A stretch of 64,000 nt of DNA. It comes from Megascapheus bottae. Taxonomy: Eukaryota; Chordata; Mammalia; Rodentia; Geomyidae. Of the stretch, positions 57,486 through 64,000 are shown piece after piece. Numbering within the stretch: the stretch's first letter is position 1; every line of letters starts with the position of its first letter. The stretch is from assembly GCA_024803745.1 (NCBI GenBank), contig JANJXV010000024.1, positions 10,617,427-10,681,426 on the forward strand, in the 5' to 3' direction. Made by a program: the position numbers and the translations under genes. The notes beneath the pieces are model-generated. The model had not been told where the DNA came from. It ran no database searches and saw only the letters and a list, made by a program, of their open reading frames with translations.

Positions 57486-57765
57486 TTGTTTGATTTATAA
57501 GCAATAGTGATTGAATTCAGATCTTTGCACTTGCTCAACCATGTTGCAAGTAGGGTCTCTTTTTATGCCCAGACCAACCTGGACTATAACCCTTCTACTT
57601 GTACTTGTCTCCATCACAGAGGATGACAGGAACACACCACTGCACCCAGCCATTGTTTGAAATAAAGGCATACAACCTTGCTTTTGTTTCTGTTGGTCTG
57701 GAACAATCATCCCTTAAACTTCACCTCCCAAGTAGCTTGGATTTGAGCCACCAAGGTCCTCCTCC
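57486..57765 (-). mobile_element. Old B1/ID-type SINE remnants
   Basis: Plus strand: GATTGAATTCAGATCTTTGC and CACTGCACCCAGCC (57632-57650), then a second partial with CACCTCCCAAGTAGCTTGGA. They resemble antisense rodent SINEs, very diverged. The 149-codon plus frame at 57599-58048 begins in this material and has no family signature. Confidence 0.5.
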
Positions 57766-58379
57766 TCAACAGTTTTGTCTCCCACATGCAATTCTATTAC
57801 TAGATGTAAAGGCACTTATGACTTTCTTTATTCTAAACAGAATTTTTAGTAAGCACAAAGCCCAGAGTTCAAACCTTTTTACTACTTCTCCCCCACAAAA
57901 TGGAAATTTCCACTCCATAGACTCAAATTTGAACCTTGTTAGATTGCATTACTCTCCACAGAGTCAAGTCTTTTCCATGAGAGAAGGCGATGTCTCCACT
58001 CAGCCCGTTATTCAGTTTGATAATTTAATAACTATTCCTTTCCCTTAGCTCCCCACCAATGACCATGCTGTATCTAACAACGCTATCTGAAAGTGCCAGA
58101 ACATATATGGTGTCTTGGTGATATGGCTATTGAGTCTGTCTGCAGCTATTCTTGACATTTAAAATTCACTTTCCAAAGAACAGCAGGGGTCAAAGTTTCA
58201 ATGCTTAAATCAGTCCACTCCCTCTATTAAGAATTATTAATAGTATTGCTTCTTAAAGTAAAACTATAAGCCCTAATTCTGGCCTATTGGGAGTTGGATG
58301 AACTCCTATGTAAACTTCCAAGCTAACTTTTTCTTTGTCTTTCATGCAAGCTGGTCAACACATGGCTCCTTTCTGTCCT
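57766..58379. other. Unique sequence, no gene seen
   Basis: No recognised repeat or exon. Confidence 0.45.
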
Positions 58380-58735
58380 TTGAATACACCAAGTCCTTCT
58401 CTGCCTTCAGGTACCAGGACCTTTTGCTTGGATGACTACTCTTTATTATTTTGGTAGCAGACCCAGTCTAGTGTCCCTTCTTGCTCAGCCACAGGCCTTC
58501 CCAGGAGACCTCATAAGCAGCTTCCCATATAGTAGGATAGGTGTTTTTCCTCAGAGCATGCACACCTGTTCCAATACACTTCCAGCCCTTCCCACACTCT
58601 TGGCCCTGTCATTCATAAGCTTCTCAATTTGTGTTCTTGCTTATTGCTTTCTCTGGTATACCATGGCAGCCCCAGAGCCTAGCACCAATTCTGACACATA
58701 GAGGACTTTTGATTAAAATGTATGTGGTTTGAATG
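58380..58735 (+). mobile_element. LINE-2 3' end
   Basis: CTTCTCTGCCTTCAGGTACC, then CAGGACCTTTTGCTTGGATG, and at the end GCCCCAGAGCCTAGCACCAA, TTCTGACACATAGAGGAC follow the L2 order (CAGGGCCTTTGCAC, CCCCAGTGCCTAGCACAG, TGGCACATAGTAGGC). The 89-codon frame at 58432-58701 is thus an L2 remnant. Confidence 0.7.
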
Positions 58736-60482
58736 GAAAATACTTGGGCTTGCTATGACTAAATCAGACAAAGTTAAGCCAACTCTGAGACAAAAGCCCT
58801 TAATCACTCCACTTCTGACTACAAGTCAATTAACTCACACTGAACCATAATTGACCAGTATAAGTCATATCTTTCCTTAGGCTATTTGCATTTTAATGGA
58901 GAGGGAGGGAGAGAGGAAAAAGAATTTTTCATGTATCTGTAATTAACATGTTAGAATTAAAGCCAAAATATTCTTACCCAAATGTGGGAAGATATCCCCA
59001 GTGATCCTTAGTAATGCTTTTGTGAAGAATGGAAACTCCACTCATATTTAAGAGTGAAGGCATACTACTGTGCTGAGAGAATTATAGGTATGTTGAGGCT
59101 GGTGTAAGTGTGAACCAAACTATGAAATAAAAAATACATAGGACTTGAGTGATCTCTGAGCCACTGAAGGCTATCAACTGTACATGCTGAGGGCTGGACC
59201 CTAAGTAAATAATCCTTTTATTTTATTATGTGAACAAGACTTCGCTTTCTTTCCTAGTAAATCCTGGGTCATTGGTTTTGCTTGTAATTCTTCCTCAGAG
59301 CAATTTGAATTTGTTCGTTGCTTTTAGAGACAGAGGCAAAAAATACATAAAGTAAGAAGAGTGAAATGAAGGAATGCTAATATTAATTGGACACATGTGT
59401 CTGGAATACTTCAATACCATTTCCATGAAATCTAATTATCTTATTTATTAAAAAACAATTCTCACATTTAACTATCAAAACTACCTTGTAAAACTATGAG
59501 CTTTAAGTTTATAGACAGGACAATTGAGGAAAAGAACATTAGGTCAAATGACATCAAAATGAAAGATCATTATAGAACAGACTCATAAGCTGAATGTATG
59601 CTGGACCATATACTAATATCTTAAAAGTAGTCATTTATCCTTTCATCTAACCAATGAGCAGTCACATTACGACCCTTTATTTCTAGTCATTCTTTTTTTG
59701 TTCCGCTCATTCAAACCCTATTAGCTCCCTTTCTGGTAGCATCAACTGAGATCCTTCAGGGGAAAAAAAATGAGCTATGTAAGCATTTAACCGACTTGAT
59801 TACCAATACTGTGAAATATAATTACTTAGATGTTATAAATAAGATTCTATGTCTTCTTATTACATATATATATATTACATATAGATTGCTTAGGCTTCAC
59901 TAAAATACTTGCAATATAGATATGTTTTTGAAATTAAGAAGTATTGACTGCCAATTACAGATGCTTATATAACAAATAATTCAATAACTAAAAAATAAAC
60001 AAAACCTCATTTAAGGCATTTTTTACCCTGGTATAGATACTAACTCTATCTTTTTTAAAAGGTAGAAATATTATTTCTGGAGAAAGTAAGCAAAGTGGAT
60101 TCAAATCTCCTCCTCTATTCTATATCATACATTCAGAAGCTCAACAACATTTCTAACACTTAAGAATGTTGGGAAAATGCTGCGTAATTGTATCTATCTA
60201 TGTCCTTTTGCTTTCATATGTTGTCTACTTAGCAGTAAATAAAGATGCTATAACATTTGGAACTTTGCTACTATTTCTACCATGGAAGCAGATAGGAAGA
60301 AAGCTAATAAAAACTCACATTCTGATCACCAAAACTTCACCATTCTATCCCTATGTTTTCCTCACTGAATGTAACTCTAGTACTGATGTTTTTATGCCTC
60401 CTTCCTTGTCCATACATTTATTTTTTCTATATGTGTAATATCTATTCACAAAGAATATCACAGTATATTTTTCTTTTTGTAT
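58736..60482. other. Unique AT-rich sequence with a MIR trace
   Basis: About 59440-59570 (GACAGGACAATTGAGGAAAAGA within) is weakly like a minus-strand MIR. The 90-codon frame at 60166-60438 has no signature. No exon seen. Confidence 0.45.
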
Positions 60483-60716
60483 TCATTCTGTAGCTTGAAC
60501 TCAAGATCTGGGTACTATCCCTGAGCTTTTCTTTTCTTTTCTTTCCCTCAAGGCTAATACTCTACCACTTACACTCTACCACTTGAGCCATTTGCCACTT
60601 TCTTGTAATTATGGAGATAAGAGTCTCACAAACGATCCCACCCAGGCTGACACTGAACCAGGATACCCAGATATCAGCCTGCTTAATAGCTAGGATTTCA
60701 GGCACAAGCAGCCAGC
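60483..60716 (-). mobile_element. B1/ID composite SINE
   Basis: Plus strand: AGCTTGAACTCAAGATCTGG, then an ID-like tail with a local duplication (TACTCTACCACTTACACTCTACCACTT), linker, and the B1-like head (CTGCTTAATAGCTAGGATTT). A CTTTT repeat lies in the tail. Confidence 0.85.
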
Positions 60717-60740
60717 ACTTGGCTCTGTTTTCTCTTTCTA

Positions 60741-60930
60741 TTTTTTTTGTCATTCCTGGGCTTGAACTCAGGGCCTGAGCACTTTGTTTGCACTTTCTCA
60801 AGGCTAGAGCTTTACCACTTGAGCCTCAGAACCACTTCCAGCTTTTTTCTATGTATGTGGTACCAAGGAATCGAACCCAAGACTTTGTGCATCCTAGGCA
60901 AGTGCTCTACCACTAGGCCAAACTTCTAGC
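60741..60930 (-). mobile_element. tRNA-derived SINE (IDL-Geo-like)
   Basis: Full-length copy on minus: AGAAGTTTGGCCTAGTGGT, then AGAGCACTTGCCTAGGATGC, B box GGTTCGATTCC intact, then linker and second region with the A tail at the left. CTCTTTCTATTTTTT before and CTCTTTCTTTATTTTT after suggest a decayed target-site duplication. Confidence 0.93.
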
Positions 60931-60934
60931 TCTC

Positions 60935-61332
60935 TTTCTTTATTTTTGTTTTCATTTAATTTTGTTGTAAAGGTGAGATACAGAGCGCTTACAGTTACAT
61001 AAGCGAGGAAATGAGTATATTTTTTATCAAACACTGTTACACGCCTCGTTTCTCTCCCACTAGCCCCCTCCCCTAATCCTCTTCCAACCTAACAGGTTTT
61101 AAAGTTCATTTCCAACCTAGGTCACCCTTTGACCTTATTTTACCATTTTTTTATCCCTCTTCCTTTCCCCAAACCAGATAAACATGTATACAAGACACAC
61201 AGTACCAGAATCAAACACAGTGACTACAGGGGAGAAACCAATGGAAAGAATTTCAGATAGTACATTAAATACAACATCATCAACAACAACAAAACCCTTC
61301 TTGTTTCCACATCTTGGAGTTCATTTTGATTT
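60935..61332 (-). mobile_element. Unclassified interspersed repeat, L1-3'-end-like
   Basis: The plus strand has a T-rich start, TAAAGGTGAGATACAGAGCG, TTACAGTTACATAAGCGAGG, a C-rich tract and GACACACAGTACCAGAATC. The layout imitates an L1 3' UTR in minus orientation (tail, GTTACAGTTACAT-like, C-rich block, A-rich block), but the sequence differs from both L1 tail types. It is probably another L1 subfamily. The twin-primed L1 interrupts the same locus at 61345. Confidence 0.5.
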
Positions 61333-61344
61333 GCATCATTTCTT
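61333..61344. repeat. Left TSD of the second twin-primed L1
   Basis: GCATCATTTCTT, repeated at 63936-63947. Confidence 0.92.
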
Positions 61345-61752
61345 TTTTTAATATTTTTTATTGTAATTAATAAAAGGGTTAGATGATATTTGCCAGATAG
61401 AAGGTGCATTAATTCACATACATTGATACCCTTTCACATATCTTGGTCCCATTACCCTCCCCCCGCCCCTACCCCTCATCTTGTTTTCCCCCTTCCCTAT
61501 CCAATTTCAAATAACCAAATACAAATATATCCAATATGTCAGATAACAAAGTGAGATACTGTAAAAATATGATATAACCAAGGGACAGCAAAAGAGAGGA
61601 GAGATAACATAGTACATTAAAGACAACAATCATTCATTATATGGCTTTTGTTTCAATATCCTGGAGGTCCTTTCAATTAGCTTCATACTAAATGGCCTTC
61701 TGTCTCAAGGTTTTGCTCTATTGCAAATCTCTGCTAGGAGAGCCCAAGGTTT

Positions 61753-62839
61753 CTACTGATTATGACAAATGAGGGAAACCATTGAGCCTAAGTTCCTTTG
61801 AGTCTGGCTTACTTCACTTAATATGATTTTTTCTGAGTCTTTCCATTTCCTAACAAATGGGGCGATGTCATTTTTTTCTGACAGCAGGATAGACTTCCAT
61901 TGTGTACAAATACCACAACTTGTTGATCCACTCATCAACTGAGGGACATCTAGGTTAGTTCCATATCTTTGCTATGGTGAATAATGCTGCAATGAACATT
62001 TTGTGCTAGTGGATTTGGTATGCCCTAGTTTCTGGATGGTTGGGTAAATGCCAAGTAGTGCAATTTCTGGGTCATAGGGGAGCTCTATGTTTAGCCTTTT
62101 GAGGCACTGCCACACTGCTTTCCATAGTGGTTGAACGAGTTTGCACTCCCACCAACAGTGTAGTAGTGATCTCTCCTGGCCACATCCCCTCTAGCATCTG
62201 TTGTTATTAGTTTTCTTGATCCTGGCCATTCTAACTGGAGTGAGGTGGAATCTTAGAGTTGTTTTGATTTGCATTTCTTTTATGACAAGAGATGTTGAGT
62301 ATTTCTTCATGTGTCTATAGGCCATATTTGTTTCTTCTTCAGAGAAGACTCTCTTTAAGTCTTTGGCCCATTTTTTAATGGGATGGTTATAACTTTGGAG
62401 ATTAGTTTTTTGAGCTGTTGATATATTTTAGATATGAGGCCTTTGTCTGTTGTATGGTTAGTGAAGATCTTCTCCCACTCTGTAGGCTTCCTAATTAATT
62501 TACTAGCTATGTCCTTTGCCATACAAAAGCTCTGCAGTTTAATGCAGTCCTACTTATCCAGCCTTTCTCTGATTTGTTGTGATTCTTGATCCTTATTAAG
62601 AAAGTTTCTACTGTGCCAAGGAGGCCTAGTGTATCTCCTATTCCTTCTTGTAAAGTTTTCAGTGTGTCAGATTTTACCTCCAGGTCTTTGATCCATTTGG
62701 AGTTAATTCTAGTGCAGGGTGACAAAGAAGGATCCAACTTTAGTTTTCTGTAGGTGTTCACCAGTTCTGCCAGCACAACTTGTTGAAGAGGCTATCTTTC
62801 TTCCATTCTATTTTTTTGGCTCCCTTTTCAAAGATTAGG
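61753..62839 (-). pseudogene. L1 ORF2 C-terminal domain
   Basis: From the inversion junction to the stop at 61753-61755. Includes [20 protein letters not shown] (about 62690-62750) and the CHNQ end. Open stretches at 62507-62776 and 61753-61938 are separated by stops. Confidence 0.9.
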
Positions 62840-62842
62840 AGG

Positions 62843-63935
62843 TACTGGCCAACTGTCTACAATAACTTATCAAAAAAATTATACACTATGATCAAACAGG
62901 TTTCATCACAGGGACACAAAGCTGGTCTAACATACGAAAATCAATTAATATAATTCAACACATCAACAGTAGCAAGGACAAAAATCACATGATTGTCTCA
63001 ATAGATGTAGAAAAGGCATTTGACAAGATCCAACATCCCTTTATGTTAAAAGCTCTGGAAAAACTAGTAATCCATGGTACATTCCTCAATATAATAAAGG
63101 CTGTGTATGACAAACCCACAGCTAGTATTATACTTAATGGCGAAAAGCTAAAGCCATTCCCTCTAAAATCAGGAAGGAGACAAGGATGCCCACTCTCTCC
63201 ACTCCTCTTTAACATAGTATTAGAATTCCTAGCCAGTGCAATAAGGCAAGAAGCAAGCATAAAGGGGATCCAAGTAGGGAAAGAGGAAGTAAAACTTTCC
63301 CTCTTTGCAGATGACATGATTCTGTATTTAAAGAATCCTATAGACTCCACTCCTAAGCTCCTTGAGCTGATTCAAAACTTTGGAAGGGTAGGAGGCTATA
63401 AAATTAACCCTCAAAAATCAACTGCCTTCCTCTACGCCAACAGTGAGAGGAATGAGGCAACAATCAGGAAAGCAACTCCTTTCACAATAGCCGCAAAAAA
63501 AAAAATAATAAAGTACCTAGGAATTAGCTTAACTAAGAATGTAAAGGACCTTTTTGATGAAAACTTTAAAACCCAGAAAAAGGAAATTAAAGCAGAACTG
63601 AGGAAATGGAAAAACCTCTTATGCTCCTGGATTGGAAGAATCAACATCGTGAAAATGACAATCCTGCCAAGGGCTATCTACAAATTCAACGCAATACCCA
63701 TCGATATCCCAATGTCATTCTTTAAAGAAATAGAAGAGGCAATCGAAAATTTCATATGGAATAATAAAAAAAACCCCATATAGCAAAAACACTTCTTAGC
63801 AGAAAGAACAGTGCAGGAGGAATTTCAATACCAACTTTAGACTCTATTATAGAGCTATAATTATCAAAACAGCTTGGTACTGGCACAAGAACAGGCCTGA
63901 AGACCAATGGAGTAGAACTGAGGACCCAGAGATTA
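62843..63935 (+). pseudogene. L1 ORF2 reverse-transcriptase segment, 264 codons open
   Basis: Begins in RT (LANCLQ-like region, then [10 protein letters not shown]). The open stretch 62989-63783 carries the RT core: [34 protein letters not shown], and the catalytic FADD (63304-63315), then thumb region [14 protein letters not shown]. It closes in an A-rich slip at about 63765-63780. It is the best-preserved RT core in the window, yet lacks an endonuclease and promoter and is inverted relative to the rest of its element. The minus frames over it are antisense. Confidence 0.92.
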
Positions 63936-63947
63936 GCATCATTTCTT
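63936..63947. repeat. Right TSD of the second twin-primed L1
   Basis: GCATCATTTCTT, identical to 61333-61344; pre-insertion flank then continues to the window end. Confidence 0.92.
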
Positions 63948-64000
63948 ATGATCATTTGCAGTTATTATTATGTCTTTTTTTCTATTTTGCTTTAAGATTT

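Larger units (their letters stand above)
61345..63935 (-). mobile_element. 5'-truncated L1 with twin-priming inversion
   Basis: A 2.6-kb insertion bounded by a perfect 12-bp duplication. Its 3' end is at the left on minus. 61345 to about 62839 (minus) holds the 3' UTR and the last part of ORF2. About 62843-63935 (plus) holds an upstream ORF2 portion. The inverted part ends at CCCAGAGATTA, and the minus part starts at CCTAATCTTTG. In the other copies these lie about 20 bp apart, so only that stretch was lost. The inverted part stops in the middle of RT, so the 5' half of the L1 is missing. Confidence 0.94.

Noticed and set aside
57599..58048. 149-codon plus-strand frame as a host gene
   Set aside because: It starts in a decayed SINE, has no domain, signal or splice context, and no family resemblance.
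1..64000. CRISPR arrays, operons, phage or bacterial genes
   Set aside because: No regularly spaced repeats of the right type and no compact coding; the repeat content is that of a mammalian nuclear genome.

Overview
The window is mammalian nuclear DNA made almost entirely of interspersed repeats. I find no host protein-coding exon, no functional RNA gene and no CRISPR or prokaryotic feature. Every open reading frame of length belongs to a LINE or SINE, or is chance. The dominant short repeat is a tRNA-derived SINE of about 190 bp: a tRNA-like head with near-consensus A and B boxes, a second region with GTGGTAGAGCTCTAGCC, and an A-rich tail. With it occurs a B1-like head fused to the same ID-like tail. 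This pair resembles what I recall of the IDL-Geo and B1-dID-type SINEs of geomyoid rodents (kangaroo rats, pocket mice, pocket gophers). A heteromyid or geomyoid rodent is therefore my best guess for the source; that is inference from memory.

Layout. 1-6.6 kb: mostly unique AT-rich sequence with scattered SINEs. 6.6-7.85 kb: a tangle of L1 3' ends, including a hairpin of about 95-bp arms and a small L1 nested with a perfect target-site duplication (TSD). 7.9-34 kb: unique sequence with SINEs, short 5'-truncated L1s (9.7, 16.8, 17.1, 20.0, 26.4 kb), traces of MIR and L2, microsatellites, and three MaLR-type LTRs (21.4, 30.9, 31.7 kb). 34.1-40.1 kb: one L1 insertion of about 6 kb, broken by a twin-priming inversion and bounded by a 14-bp TSD. 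40.8-42.4 kb: an old L1 in minus orientation, interrupted by a SINE and a TG repeat. 45.4-49.4 kb: L2 fragments on both strands and a MER5A-like DNA transposon. 49.5-49.7 kb: a large compound AT/GA microsatellite. 50.4-54.8 kb: an L1 with its 5' UTR start and a 16-bp TSD but lacking ORF1 and the endonuclease. 55.1-56.2 kb: two B1/ID SINEs, one split by an L1. 58.4 kb: an L2 3' end. 60.5-63.9 kb: SINEs, an unclassified repeat, and a second twin-primed L1 bounded by a 12-bp TSD.

No genes act together here. The window records successive retrotransposition: L2, MIR, MER5A and MaLR are the old layer, then old L1, then lineage L1 with two types of 3' end, and the tRNA-like SINEs mobilised by it. 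The best findings are mechanistic: two L1 insertions with readable twin-priming junctions, a TSD-bounded L1 with an internal deletion, a possible short 3' transduction, and a hairpin-forming inverted duplication. I do not see a new biological system.
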